A stretch of 64,000 nt of DNA from assembly GCA_003640385.1 (NCBI GenBank), contig RCAB01000040.1, forward strand, positions 1 through 64,000, in the 5' to 3' direction. The DNA comes from Setaria digitata. Taxonomy: Eukaryota > Nematoda > Chromadorea > Rhabditida > Setariidae. The notes under the pieces are model-generated. The model was not told where the DNA came from, searched no databases, and saw only the letters and a program-made list of their open reading frames with translations. The position numbers and the translations under genes were made by a program. Shown one piece after another: positions 26,609 to 39,440 of the stretch. The first letter of the stretch is position 1. Every line of letters begins with the position of its first letter.

Positions 26609-27871
26609 AATAACAATCGAGCGACTGATATATTTGACATATTTCTGTAAAAACTAAAACCTTGAAGGAAAAGTAGACTTTGTATGTTGAAACAAAATTT
26701 TATCAGTAATATTATTGCTTTGGACGTAGTTTTGTCGAGAATATGACAGTATTAAAACTTTATCGCTCCAGAAAAATTCACTAAAATTGTTGATCATCGT
26801 AATTTAAAACAAAAAATTTTTAATTAGTAGTATCAGTTCAAACGTGAAAAAAAGGAAGCATTAGTTTTAACACTTTTTATTTTATTCTTTTTTTTTTTTT
26901 AAACCGCTATCTGTGAATTTTCCATAAATATCCAGCAATTTATCCAAATATTTTAATTTCTCGCTTTTCCTCGCTTCCTTTTCTCTTCTTTTCTTTTTTC
27001 TTTTTTTTTTTTTTTTTTTTTGTTGATAAAACATAAATAATTTTTTATGAGAATCTTAATAAAAAAAAAGAAAAAGGAAAACGAGATTTTAAGTAAAAAT
27101 ATCAGATTGCTAAAGTAATTGTATTCAAAAAATACTGTAGTATAATTAAGATTATTCACTACTTAAATATCAAAATATTAATCCCATTAAATAATTTTTT
27201 GCTTCCCACTTTGTTTTCATCATCCATTTGTAAGAAAAGAGTTTTAATTTTTCTTTTTCTTTTGCATCGAATTTCGTGTCTGAATAGATTTATATTCGTA
27301 AACAACAGCATCTTTATTAAAGTTTAAAAACTATTATTTACTGTTGTTGTTATTGTTGCAAAATGTTGAAGTACTACTTGAAATAACTTATCTGTAAAGG
27401 TTTTGTTTCATTTCTTAACGCTTTTTCTACTTTTTTTTTTTTTTTTTTTTTTTCCAAGTGAAATTCGAAATTCGTCCAATTCTTTTTCACTTTCCGTCTT
27501 TTTTTTTTTTTTTTTTTTTTCTATTAACATTCGTGATGAGTCCTATCTTTTGAATCCATTAAGGAGAGGAAAACCGATTTTCGCACATATTCGTTCTTTT
27601 ACTTCTGAGTTTACATTTTGCATCACTCCTAACTTCACACGAATTTTTAGATGTTACATTTTCCGGGTTTGTGTCTCATGTCTTTACGGATTGATTATCT
27701 TCCTCTCTCGTCGGAAAATGATGCAAAAATATAGCGATTTTAGGCGACAGTAATCAGCTTATAATAGGAACTTTATCATTTGTTTTATTCATACGGAATT
27801 ATGCATCGTATGGTAACGCAAAAAAAAAAAAAAGAAATATTTGAAAATAAATATTTTTTAAAATTTCAGCG

Positions 27872-28136
27872 ATGATATTTGCAGCGGCACAGCTATTAGT
27901 CTGTATATTAATAGTACCAATTATTGTATGCCAACAACGACATAAGGATAAGGATGATGCCTACGTTGATTTGATTCCGCTTAATGTGATACCGGAAGGT
28001 TGTAGTTCGAACTCCTACTACGGTTATGGGATTGTGGATGGGAGCTTGGAAAAATGCGATAAATATTTAGAAGCTAAGGATGGAGGTGAAGAATTCAGTT
28101 CCGAATATGAGGAGATTAAGTGTCGAACTTTGAGAG

Positions 28137-28175
<39 letters not shown>

Positions 28176-30164
28176 GCAAATCAACGGAAAATTTAGATGA
28201 AATTTACATTGAAAATAGATAATAAAGGGAATGGGACACGCAATGTTTTCATACGTGTTTAGCGTAATTTGAAAATTTTCAATTATAATACAAAATGATT
28301 TACGTCGAAAAATTTTGAATTTTCATAAATTATGCTTGACATGACATGCAGGAAGGATACGATTAAATTTAAATTTCAACATTTCTCAATTATGTTCTGT
28401 TTTGCTCCAACTTTATTGTATCTAGTTCATGGACGAATGAAAAACAACAAATGTGAATGCAAACCTGGATGGAAGGGGCCAATTTGTAACGAATATTACG
28501 GATGCCCTACAGGTTTTTCCCTTTACAACAGTGTGTAAGTTTTATTTTTAAACACAAGCTGCTAATTTTTGCATTCGGAAATCATTTTTGTCGCTGGAAT
28601 GAATTTGTAGATGAATAAGATGTCTGCAATTGTCTATATCTTTGAATGATAGATATTCTCCTTACCTACTTGTTAAATTCGAGAAATTTGTGGAGGTTTT
28701 TTTTTTTTTTTGCTTTTAATTTCTAGATTATCATTTAATATTAGGATGGGACAATTTTCTAGCCGTATGCGAAATTTAATTTACGAGACTTGTAGAAAAG
28801 TCATTTTTTTAAAGATTTTTTATACTTTAGCTCTTCTCAGTTCCTGTCGTAAGTTAATAGACAACAATTTATGACGTAACTGGAAAGATTTCATTGCAAT
28901 TTATTAGACTTAAAAAGTTGCCACATTCTGACGGCATCTTTCTGTTGTAGTTAACTTCAGGCTAGAAAGCTAAAGATCTTCTAAAAAAAAAAAGACTAGA
29001 ATAATCTTCAGGTGCACACCAAATTCATGTCAGCATAACGGAACGATCGGTATTGGCTCGAAACAAATTGAATGTATTTGTCAGGCACCTTGGGATGGCC
29101 GAAATTGCGAACGACTTGCATGCTGGCGAATGGCTCCAAAAGGTGTGCTGAATAAATACTTCCAGTAGCATTTTTTTGAATTATTTCGTAGCTAATTTGT
29201 TATAAACCCCGAAGTTTCATTTTGTAATCAACGGTACGGTGATAAGTTCCTCTAAATTTTTTCAAGTTATCTTCTATCAAGCATTGCTTAGAAAATGAAT
29301 AAAGCTAATATTTTGAAGAGCACGAAAGGAGATGGCGTAATGCAGGTGACAGATGTCGTTGTGCTGACGAATATGAAGGTGATAACTGTGATAAGATCAT
29401 CAAATGTAAAAATGGTGGTGAAGCTATCGATGGAAGGTTTTCGTCATTTATAAATCTTTTCTTTTTTATAAATTATTTGACAGCATTCGAACTAGACTAC
29501 GCTGCCGAACTCACCTCTTTAGGCTCATTTCTAAGCATTCTAAACTAGATTCCCTATGTGCTCGTTACTCGGAAGACACAGTGCATCTAACTCTTTTATT
29601 GCTTTATTTATGTGCTTTATTAACAACTCATCCGGAATTTATTTGCACCACATACAAATATCCCTTCGGAAGGAACAAACAGTTTATATCACTTAAAAAA
29701 AAAATGTCTAAGAGAGTGAATTTTGTTTCAAAAAATCGATTCTAATGTTTCGTTTGTCTCATAAATTCATAATAAATGTGATGAGATTACTCAAAAAAAT
29801 GTTTTGATAATCAGGTAAATTTTCAATTATGCAGACAATTAGTTGAAATGATCATTTCGGCTTGCAGGTGCACTTGTAAGGATTCCTTCTACGGAGAAAT
29901 TTGTGAAAAGAAATGTCCGAGTGGTCAGACGTAAGTTAATTAACGAATTTAAAATTGTTTGACCTCCCGATGTTAAAAAGAGAGAATATCCAGAATTTCC
30001 GAGAAAAAGAAATGTTTGAATTACTAATTAGTAAGGGAATAAAAAAAAGCATTTTGCTTTTCAAAATACTGGTTTATAATTTCAGATGTGGTGCAATAAG
30101 CACTTGGTTTTCGCCATTTGCCACATTCTTAGTTCTTCTGTGCTTCTGCCTGATACGACTGTGA
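27872..30164 (+). CDS. Secreted or membrane-anchored EGF-repeat protein
   Basis: Six exons join in phase: 27872-28136, 28426-28534, 29012-29142, 29346-29436, 29868-29930 and 30086-30164, giving 245 residues. A TTTCAG acceptor lies two bases before the ATG, suggesting trans-splicing. Residues 1-20 are a hydrophobic signal peptide (ending near IIVCQQ). After a spacer of about 70 residues come cysteine-rich EGF-like units, for example CECKPGWKGPIC, CICQAPWDGRNC, CRCADEYEGDNC and CTCKDSFYGEIC. Each carries the CxCxxx(W/Y/F)xGxxC pattern of the second half of an EGF module. The C-terminus is hydrophobic (FSPFATFLVLLCFCLIRL), either a transmembrane segment with almost no tail or a GPI-anchor signal. 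It probably acts outside the cell or on its surface. No kinase, DSL or laminin module is seen, and I do not recognise the orthologue. The first intron begins with a long T run, so its length is uncertain. Confidence 0.88.
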
Positions 30165-31658
30165 TCGAAATTTCGGATAGTTTAAGGAGTGGCAAAAACA
30201 ATACAATTTTTTAAAATCTCTTAGATATATTCGTAGAATTGATTGAATTCAAAAGTTTTATAAACTTACAGTAAATCAGCGCAAAGATGTAATTAAAATT
30301 TAGGACCAAATTTTAAGACATATTTTTTTTTTTTTTAAATTTCTTCTTTTTCTCCTCTTTGTGTGAATTTATTTCATTTCCAATAATCCTTGATGCTTTA
30401 ATGCTTTAAATCTCATTCTAGATGAAGTCAGTTGTCCTGAAAATCATGTCATGTGTAACTGGTTGTTAAGGATGCTGCTGAATTTCTCATTAGTACTTAA
30501 TATAGTTTATTATTATTTGTCGAAGTTTATTGTTATCTTCAACATCATTATTACTATTATTATTGTTGTTTATTATCATTACTATAATAATAATTATTAT
30601 TATAAATCATTGCCATTATCATTATTATTATTATTTTATTAATTATTATATTATTATCTGATTGCTAGTAATTTCGAACATCTTGTTAATTAAATGTTCC
30701 TCACTTTTTTTTCATTGCCAAAAATTAAGGAAAAAAAAAATCATCAAAATTTTATCCCGATATTTCACGGTATACATCGTTTTGTTAAGTATTTGTATCA
30801 TCTGTTCATTAACGAATGTATTGGAGGAGGAAAGAGAAGTTGAGATCAAATTTTTCCATCTGTTATTATGAAGAAATAAAAAATTGGGCATAATCATTAG
30901 TTTAATCCAATATATTTTTTTGGAAATTTTTTTCTTTCCTTGTAGAGAAAGGGAAATGAATGTATTGTTAGGCTAGGTTCAATTCCTTTAATTATTTTTA
31001 ATGAAAAAAGTGATAATAGATATTGATAATAAGTATTTCTTATTAGCTGCGTAGCATTTAGCATAACTTTAATTAGGCCCATTTGTAAAATACTTTTGCT
31101 GCCTTTCTTCCACTTATTTGAATTTGTGGGTAAGTAAAATACCCCAGTTATACCTCACCTCATTCAGTTGCGTTCGAATTCCAAAATATCGTAACAGAAT
31201 CTATAGAGGAAAAATATGCACTAATGCGGGATTAAAATAGAACGCAGTAAATTTAGCTTCAAATTATGACAAATTAGAATTCGAACATGAAAATACAAAA
31301 TGAGAAAAATTTAAATTTAATTGCTAGTTGTTATTTGTCAAAATGCATTGCCACAAATTTATGCATCCTACAACCTTTCATATGATATTTGTTCACTGTT
31401 GCTATGCTTACTTTAGTTGGATTTTCTTTGCTATATTAGAATTGATGCTTTGTAGAAGTAAATTCCACACATTCATGCAGCATCATTTAAGTACTTTTTC
31501 ATTTATTTTTCCTTGTAATTTTTAAAATTGATCTCAATTTGATAAAAATATCTCTAAAAAAGAAAACTCAATTTGAACATCAACATTTGCCATCATCTCT
31601 GTATACGTAACCGTACAATACACATTACAGTCTATACCAGTCATCCTATCAACATCAG
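30165..31658. other. Intergenic stretch
   Basis: Probably holds the 3' UTR of the EGF-repeat gene at its left end. It contains an imperfect (ATT)n-like block (about 30540-30658). Several short F/L/I-rich open frames are present on both strands, none with a domain or splice support. Confidence 0.5.
30540..30658. repeat. Imperfect ATT/ATA trinucleotide repeat
   Basis: Runs of ATTATT, ATAATA and ATCATT units over about 120 bases. A degenerate microsatellite. Confidence 0.7.
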
Positions 31659-32040
31659 TTAGTCAGAAAATCTATTTTGTAGCTCTTTCGGTTGCTTTCG
31701 AAGGATAATTTTAAAATTCTTTTGGAAGTCTCCTGTGCCATTTTGCTGAGTAAATAAATTCACGAAAAGACATGCTTCAATTACCTGCTTCAGAATAGTA
31801 TTCAACGAAACTAATTGGCCCGCAAACTGTATGCGTAAGTTACGTTTAATTAGTGCTGCGTAGTTTTGGGCATGCTTATTTGAAGTGATAATTTTCAAGT
31901 GAAAAACGAAATTCTACACGATGTTTATAATCAACCGTTGATATCCCTGATTTCACCCCATTCGACATTGCTGTGCCATCCATCACTTCTGCAAATAAAT
32001 TGACAAACACTTCGTTTTCATTAAATTCCGATCCATCCAT
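31659..32040 (-). pseudogene. Broken or tiny-intron small gene (minus)
   Basis: Two adjoining frames run in the same direction. ATG at 32040 opens 54 codons (MDGSEFNENEVFVNLFAEV...) that stop at 31876. A second frame overlaps and continues to a stop at 31659, with protein-like composition (QNYAALIKRNLRIQFAGQL, QNGTGDFQKNFKIILRKQ). Either one frameshift separates them, making a decayed or mis-sequenced gene, or a 43-base intron joins them. GT after CGT near 31918 and AATAAG just before the CATGCC codons agree in phase 0. I recognise no family. FVNLF occurs once in each half, which may be chance. Confidence 0.35.
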
Positions 32041-34183
32041 AATCCCTATTCAATTTCTATCATTTCTGTTTATGAATATTTTTAAACCTTTGTCCTCTTT
32101 TATCCTTCAAAAAAAAACTACAAACAATGATATTTCTGAATGAAACGTGAAGGTGAGGATGTCATTCAGTTAGTATTTTTCTTTCCTTTTTTATTTTTTT
32201 TGCAAAATTGGACCGATCGCTTTAATCGGTTTAGCAAGTTGTACTGCCCTTCAGTAAGATGATTAATGAAATGGAATCAGTGATACTTCGTGACGGTGTT
32301 GAATAGATGGAGAAGAGAGGCTTGTTGACCCCGTATCCGATGAATCCTGCGCACTCTTACCTTACTTTTATTCTAGGATTTGAGTAACTGAAGTGAAGCT
32401 CAGCGATGCAAAGTTCCATCAGAAATGCTCATTCTGCTCAACATCTAATTTCTGAATCTCACAAACATCTTGAAAACCTAAACGGTGATAGCCTGTTATT
32501 GCTATCATCGATAGAAGGAGAAATTTTGCTAGTGAGAAATGTTTTGTTTGCAATTCCGAAATGTGGTGAAAAATTTGATTTTTCTGGAAAAGATCACTAA
32601 AGATAATGAAGGTATTTAATGTTTTACAAATGGATTTACCTTTTTATTATTTTCGTTCTTCAAATATTTTGCAGCATTTTAAGGATAATGATGTGTAATA
32701 AATCGGAAAGGAAAGAGGAAGGTGATGAGAAGACAGGAAGAGAATACTATTATGTGGGATATAAAATCGGACCAAACTGGACTTGATTCGATTGCTTACG
32801 ATTAAATAGAATATGAAAAGATTAAGCACTAGATAGGGCGGGGGACAGTGGAAGAGGAATGAATATCCGATGGACGAGATAGTACAGGTGTAATTCAACT
32901 CCTGAACTGAACTGATACTGTTCACATGAAGTGATGCTCTTTCATCAATCATCATTCATCATTTCATTTTTCCTCTTCTATTTACACTCATGTAAGTTAG
33001 TCTTTTTTTTTTTTTTTTTTCGATAATTCTAAGAATTTTAATAAATATAAAAGTACGAAATTTAACCAACCTTGTATTGTTGGATAATATGGAAAAAAAA
33101 TAGCGAATAAATTTTCCATATTTTTTTATGGAAAAATGGAAAAATTATAATTGCAGTAAATTAACTGACAAATGTAACAATGAAGCCGATGTCAGTACTG
33201 ATAAGTAATTGTAACAATGATGATAACAATTAAAACAATAGTATTTACCGTAACAGTTAATCGCTATTTTAATGCAATAACAATGAACAAATTCTGTATT
33301 ATCATCACTAAAGATATTTTATAAAAGCATTTCCTGCAACTTCTTGCTATTGCGACTTTCAAAATAACATTTGAATATATTCAAATAAATCGTTGTAATT
33401 TCTAAGCATTCAAACTAATTAAAACGGTAAAATAGAAACCGGAAAGCTTTTGAATTCTTATAAAGCAAACAAAAAAAAAAAAAAAAAAAACGATGACGAC
33501 ATACCGGGAAATTTTGGAAGCTATCCAGAAACGANGGAAAGCTTTTGAATTCTTATAAAGCAAACAAAAAAAAAACGATGACGACATACCGGGAAATTTT
33601 GGAAGCTATCCAGAAACGAAAGCAAAGTTGATAATTTGCATTTTTCAAGAGTAATATTTCCGCATTTCGTCAAACTAGTAGAAGAACATTCTCCTTAAAT
33701 AGAAATAATTTCTTCTACTATTTCCAACCCATTTATTTATTAATATCTTTACCAGCAAGTAAACCAGGTAATCATTTGTTATCAGCGTGATTTGTTCTCT
33801 CCTTCTAATTAAAAACTGTTCTTAATAATTTCCCCAATCTAATTCTAAAAATTTTCCAGCCTTTATTACATTTTGGAGAGTTTTAAATTTAATTTAATAA
33901 CAAAATTGCATTTTGTTCTTACCACTATTTTCAAAATACATAACAACATAAAGGCTATTTCCTACATTATTCTATTACATTGATTTTCCATAATGTAAAA
34001 ATTAAAACAATTTTTTTTCCAACACTTCTCTACTGAAAACAAATTTTCGGAAATGTTTTTTTTTTTTTTTGAAAATTTTTTTTTATTTGCAATTTTTTTT
34101 TTTTTTGTTTAAAAATAAATGAAATCTCACAACAAGAATTAGACAATTCATTATGTTATATTTTTATTATAAATAATATTTAG
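32041..34183. other. Upstream region of the MAM-like gene
   Basis: No gene is firmly supported. An open frame at 32406-32600 follows a TTCTAG acceptor and could be a first exon (GT donors at about 32484 or 32532), but it has no signal peptide. A second candidate segment runs to a CCAG/GTAATC donor near 33768 in a compatible phase. The 5' end of the MAM-like gene must lie somewhere here. The duplicated block at 33441-33619 makes this part of the assembly doubtful. Confidence 0.4.
33441..33619. repeat. Tandem duplication split by one N
   Basis: The block starting GGAAAGCTTTTGAATTC and ending CTATCCAGAAACGA occurs twice back to back (33441-33534 and 33536-33619). The two differ only in the length of an internal A run, and a single N at 33535 joins them. 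This is the signature of two contig ends that overlap but were not merged across a poly(A). Confidence 0.8.
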
Positions 34184-37100
34184 GTGTAGGATGCCTTCCA
34201 CCAATTTACTACGACTTACATTCTCAATATCCAATGGTGCCGTCAGGTATTTTTCTATTCTGGTAATTTGTTATTTACAAATTAAATCAGTTATCAAATA
34301 ATCTTATCATATCGATCAGCATTTTTAATGCACGAAATCAATCAATCAAATATGCTCATACTCTTTTTAAAGCATTCTGCATCCTCCAAATCTTTCTTTT
34401 GCTTCTTTCATTTCATTATCTGATGCCAAAAATGAAAAGGATAAAAAGATATCATCAATTTTTCAAAAAATATTTCGAAATTCAATACATTAAAATTCGA
34501 AATCTCAGCGAGTCATGCACGATCATATTCTGATACGGTTAATTACAATGCCATGAACGATGATTATCCATCAGTTCGTGCTGCACCATTAAATGCACAA
34601 GCAAATTTGGACGTTATACAGTTGGCTTCTGATTTGAATTGTCATGGATTTAATACAAATTGTCGATGGTCGAATACAAATGAAGATGAACTAGACTGGA
34701 AGGTGCTAATTTCTGCACCGGAAGCCGAACCATGGATTAATTCTCTTCAAAGAACTCATCTTCCAGGTGAGAAAACGCTGTCATTCCATTCCCCGTTCCA
34801 TGCTAATGTTCCAGAACTTTGAATATGGTTAAGAATGAATGTTCAGAATAATCTAGCGCATTATCCCTCGTCATGTCTCATATATATTAAATATTGGCCT
34901 TGTGAAATTGGTTTATAAACTTCTTTTAGCACATTAAATCATACTATCCCATTCAATCTATCCGTTAGTTACCCATTCTTCAACACGTTTAGATGAGCAA
35001 AGAAAAAAAAAAACTGGAGAATTTTATAATCTGGAGTTTTTTTTTTTTTTTTTTTTTTTTTTTGAGGCTACAAATATGAGACAAAATTAACAACTTAACT
35101 ATGAGTAGCAACAGGTATACTAATCCAATCTTGTTTCAATTTATAATTTTAGTGAAATTTTAGATGCATCTGCAGCGGTACTTCTATCCGGTGATCGGAA
35201 TACCTGGGAGAGTGGACAACTTGTTTCCGATTTGTTGCCATGTATTGTATCGCCACTGCAACTTACAGCAACAGTTTGGCGATCCTCTTCACATCGTCCA
35301 TCTGATCAACAACAACCAAATTTGCACATTTGCAGCCGCAATGCACATGACGACCTGTCCAGTTTGAACTGCAATCTGTTCCCAATCCAAAATGGCATAC
35401 CGGTTACCGTGAATGTCCCTGTACCGCGTGATCCTACTACACCTGCTCAGGTATTGTTTAAATTTTCCAACTGGTTAAGAAGCCAATGAGTACCGCATGC
35501 ATATGTGTCAAAACAAGATTTCATCGTGAAATTCGCTGATGGTGTATCAGCGATTTAAAATATATTAATAGTTTAAAAATAACCAATAAGTATGTTAGTA
35601 TGAGAAAGAAAAGAGTTTTATAATCAAAATATGTTTTCCAAAGAACGAAGTTTTAACGGTATTGAAACTTCACTTCTCAGTCAATTCCTTCGTTTCACTT
35701 TAAATTTTTTGATTGCTTTAATAGACAAAGCTTTTCCTATGCTGCTCAAAAATTTTTTTTTTTTTTCAAAAATAAAGCTGAGTCTCATAAGGACTTGTCG
35801 AATTTTCAAAAGCATTTAGTGCAGTAATGATTTAATTGTCTAGGAAAGAGGCTTTTTGTAGAAAATTTTATCGCTCTAATAATTTATAATTTTAATAATA
35901 ATAATAATAAATAAAAAGACATTGCATTCTTGAACAAACTTTTTGTACTTCAGATTGTTCTATTGGGTGATAATTTTGCTGGGCGACACAGTGGTGCTAT
36001 ATTTGTGCAGGATATTGTTGTGGATGGAGATCTTGTACCAGACTGCACTATAAAAGCAACATTTGCCACTTTAGATTCCAACAAACGGAGAATGCAACCG
36101 AAGGAACCGATTGCTTTGAAGAACTTTCACGACACCATCAACAGTTTAGTTGATATTGAGGAACTGAGTGCCATGCAGAAAATATCCAATGTACGCCAAC
36201 CATATAGATCTCAATTTGCAGCGTCATCAGCGGAAGATTCTCTAGTGGCTTCATGCCTGAAACTATCTTGCAATCTTGCTGGTAAGACATCTTCTTCATA
36301 ATTCTAATTTTCTCCATTTAGATTTAGAGAAAAAAAAAAGTGAAGGAAAAGAAAGGGAAATATAGGTAAAAGAGCGCAAATATTTTATCACAAAGAAAAT
36401 TTTACTTGTACTGTCATATTTGTGCGCAATATACGTTAATAGATACCTAAATTATTGCATATGAAATCACTCACGTACCATTTCAACGTAGGTGTTACAA
36501 GATGACGCCTTGAAGGTGATAATTTGCGTATTCTGCTCATTCACGAATTCATAAGATCCCGTAAGGATTGTAACAACTTTCCATAACACATTATTCTCGA
36601 TCATATACATTTAATAACGCAAGTGTCATGATCACGTAGCTATAAAAAATTTACAGAGGAAGATTGTGACTGGCTGAACGATATTTTTGGATGGACCATA
36701 TCGACCGGAACTGATGGCTTTTCAAATCCCTTAACCGGTATTATGACACGACCTGCCGGAATCAATGCATATCTAGTAGCATCCTATAATGATGACTCAA
36801 ATGATTCTATCCGTCAGATTATCAGTCCACTGATAAGCATTCCACCTTCGGTACAACCAACATACTTTTGCTTTTTCGAATATTTCGCTCTTGAAGGAGC
36901 ACGCTTCACAATGTGTACTGATAAATTTTTCAAAGGATGCTTTTATTCAAAAACTGATATTTACAAGGATGGTCGTCATATGCAGGTAATCATTAATGTG
37001 TTAGTTCATTTTACTTAGTTTTCACCTCATTTAGAAATGTTTACAAAGCCATTTGACCATATTCTACCAAATAAATCATCAGACAACCTTGATTTCTGTT

Positions 37101-38021
37101 TATCCACGAAATAATCATGAATTACAACGTAGTGCCATATATATTAATATATATATGGGCCAGAATATATATATATATATATATATATTTTCTGGCCACA
37201 GAACAGCTGTACTGAAAGTGAAGCGTTTTCTGATAATTAGATAACGAGAAATAATTTGACATCAATACAGGAAGCTTCAGATAAGCTGGTCAGGTACATT
37301 CTATATTCATTATCTCATTATTATATTATCATTATCTCATTATTACTATATTCATATATCTCATTCTATATTCAGTTCTTGCTCCTTGCTGAGTGCCGAA
37401 AATAATTTGTAGAGTACAAATACAATTATAGAATTTGCTCATAAACTTATTTCCAATGTAAGTATTAAAATTAAAGCTGACCCATACTTGAACAATTTTC
37501 ATTCATGATCCGACATCAGATGATCATATTACGGTCAGAAAATCAATAATGAAAACAAGTTTTTATGCCCGGATTGGCAACCTCAATAAATTTTTATTAT
37601 CGCTGTTTCGGTCTATCCATCGGGCAGGAACTATTTTTTCTATTATATTATTGATCCTTACCATTTTGAAAGCATTAAAAATCATATTCATAATCGGAAA
37701 TTAAGTCGACCTGAAGGGAATTTAATTTAATTTGATTCTATCAACTCAAATTTCAAATTCTGTTTAGGAAAATAGACGGTGGAATTTGCAATGCACTGAA
37801 CTTCCAATCGGAACATACCAGGTCTGCATCTGTTCCTGTTGATATGATAATTTCACAATATCTGTTCTTAAAAATAACACTTCCACTAATTCCTCAAATT
37901 AAAGTCCGGTACTGTTTAGATACATGTTGTGGCGGAAAACAAAGGACCAAATAAAGGAGATATTGGCTTCGTTCCACTACGATTCACTCGAGACCTGGCT
38001 GGAAATGATCCCATTTGTTGA
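34184..38021 (+). CDS. MAM-like two-domain protein, 5' end missing
   Basis: Seven exons join in phase: 34184-34246, 34509-34766, 35164-35450, 35954-36281, 36657-36985, 37768-37821 and 37920-38021, encoding 473 residues up to the stop. The first exon starts in phase 1, so at least one upstream exon with the start codon is missing. Two related modules are visible. The first begins near LNCHGFNTNCRW and DELDWKV; the second near LSCNLAGEEDCDWLND and FGWTISTGTD. Each has the Cys/Trp start of a MAM domain, a later pair of cysteines and a hydrophobic core strand (YFCFFEYFALEG). MAM domains are extracellular adhesion or assembly modules. No transmembrane segment is seen at the C-terminus, which ends GNDPIC, so a secreted or cuticle-associated protein is plausible. 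The MAM call rests on pattern only; the gene itself is well supported by the phases. Confidence 0.75.
37158..37197. repeat. (AT)n hairpin in intron of MAM-like gene
   Basis: An AT array is flanked by GGCCAGA (37158-37164) and its reverse complement TCTGGCC (37191-37197). The whole could extrude as a cruciform. It lies inside the intron between the fifth and sixth exons. Confidence 0.7.
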
Positions 38022-39192
38022 CATACTATGTCAATTTATGTCACTTCAGAATTTCATGTCTCCAGAAGTTATACGCGTTCACTAACAAACTTTCATTTAC
38101 AATAATAAATCTAAATCTGGCTCTTCACTTATAAATACATTAATATATTTTGGGAAAGTCTTCCGTAAAAATTATTTTGAATAAATAGGATAATTTATGA
38201 TTTCGGATGACTATGAATAAAAGAAAAAATCAGTAGCTCATGGACGATTACAGTCAAAACTATACCCTAGTTCTAAATTTGAAGCCGTCAAGAGTATTTC
38301 TTTTCCTTTTGTAGATGCATTTCTGAATTAAAACCAAACACCTAATTTGAGGGCAAATTTCGATCCTCCAGTACTACTCTTTGCTTATAACCATCAAAAA
38401 AACTTGCAACACCAATGAATTTGATTTGATTATAGTCGGTCAATTCCTCTAAAATCTATGCAAACTTTACTTACCAAATCTTCGAGTAGAATTATCCCTA
38501 CCGCTAGAAAGGCTTCTCTGTTACGTATAGAACAAATGCGTATATTCATAGCATTAATAAATTGAAGGAGTAAGGAAGCTATCACTATAATAACTTTGAT
38601 GAGATTGGCAACTATTACTTTACAGCAAATTTGCAAAGGCCAAGCAAGACTTTGGGCTCTATGAAAATATCATTTATAATTAGTATAATAACCATTTAGT
38701 GTCGTCCACCAGCGAATAGTGTGACTAGTGAGTAGTCGAAGTGAAAGGAATCAATTCATCTTGCATAACGGCTAAACCATAATTGCATTCAGTCACATTT
38801 AGGACAGCCCAAAAATAGACGCTTTAATATTTTAACATAATCTTAGAATCAGGATATAACTACACTAATAACCATTGCTGCAGCAACTCGTCCCTGATTT
38901 ATCAAACCGAGGTACTACTGACAGGCAATTTTTTTTTATATAAGTGGAACAAAATCGAAGAATAGTAGGAAGCTAAGAACATTCTTTCCAGCTTTTTTAA
39001 TTATAAAGCTTTCTCCTAAAATAGAAATAGGGATAAATCTATCGCTAAACGGAATCTGTTCAAATGTTCACTTCAATCTTTTTAGACACTCAGTGATATA
39101 AAAATCAGAACATCACGAAATTACACCAAACGGAAGTTCAGTCTATGAAAATGATTGAGAATATAGAATTAGCTGGTTAAATGTCTCTAAAC

Positions 39193-39198
<6 letters not shown>

Positions 39199-39250
<52 letters not shown>
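39199..39250. repeat. (TA)n followed by (GA)n
   Basis: About 26 bases of TA pass directly into about 26 bases of GA. A compound microsatellite. Confidence 0.85.
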
Positions 39251-39256
<6 letters not shown>

Positions 39257-39338
39257 GGAAAGGGACAGAGATTTAATCAGGTAATCCTATATTAGCTGTT
39301 TTCTTATATATATATGTGTATATAGAAATGAAATGCAA

Positions 39339-39340
<2 letters not shown>

Positions 39341-39377
<37 letters not shown>
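39341..39377. repeat. (AT)n microsatellite
   Basis: About 37 bases of uninterrupted AT dinucleotides, 90 bases from the compound TA/GA repeat. Confidence 0.85.
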
Positions 39378-39378
<1 letters not shown>

Positions 39379-39440
39379 CTGAGCTCTTTATATGCCACAC
39401 AAAAACATAAGTCACAACTGAGCTCTTATATGCCACACGA
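39378..39440. repeat. Short direct repeat
   Basis: GCTGAGCTCTTTATATGCC (from about 39378) recurs as ACTGAGCTCTTATATGCC (from about 39417), each followed by ACAC. It is a local duplication beside the (AT)n array. Confidence 0.6.

Larger units (their letters stand above)
18272..27867. other. Gene-poor region, right half
   Basis: About 9.6 kb with many homopolymer runs, a 14-bp inverted repeat (20396-20447), a gap of 19 N (24846-24864), a 36-codon open frame (25766-25876) and a (TA)n tract near 26592. No exon chain with matching phases was found. The last few hundred bases are probably the promoter and outron of the EGF-repeat gene. Confidence 0.5.

Noticed and set aside
27403..27753. 116-codon plus frame upstream of the EGF-repeat gene
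   Set aside because: It is dominated by two poly(T) runs read as Phe; the rest has no domain and lies in the probable outron.
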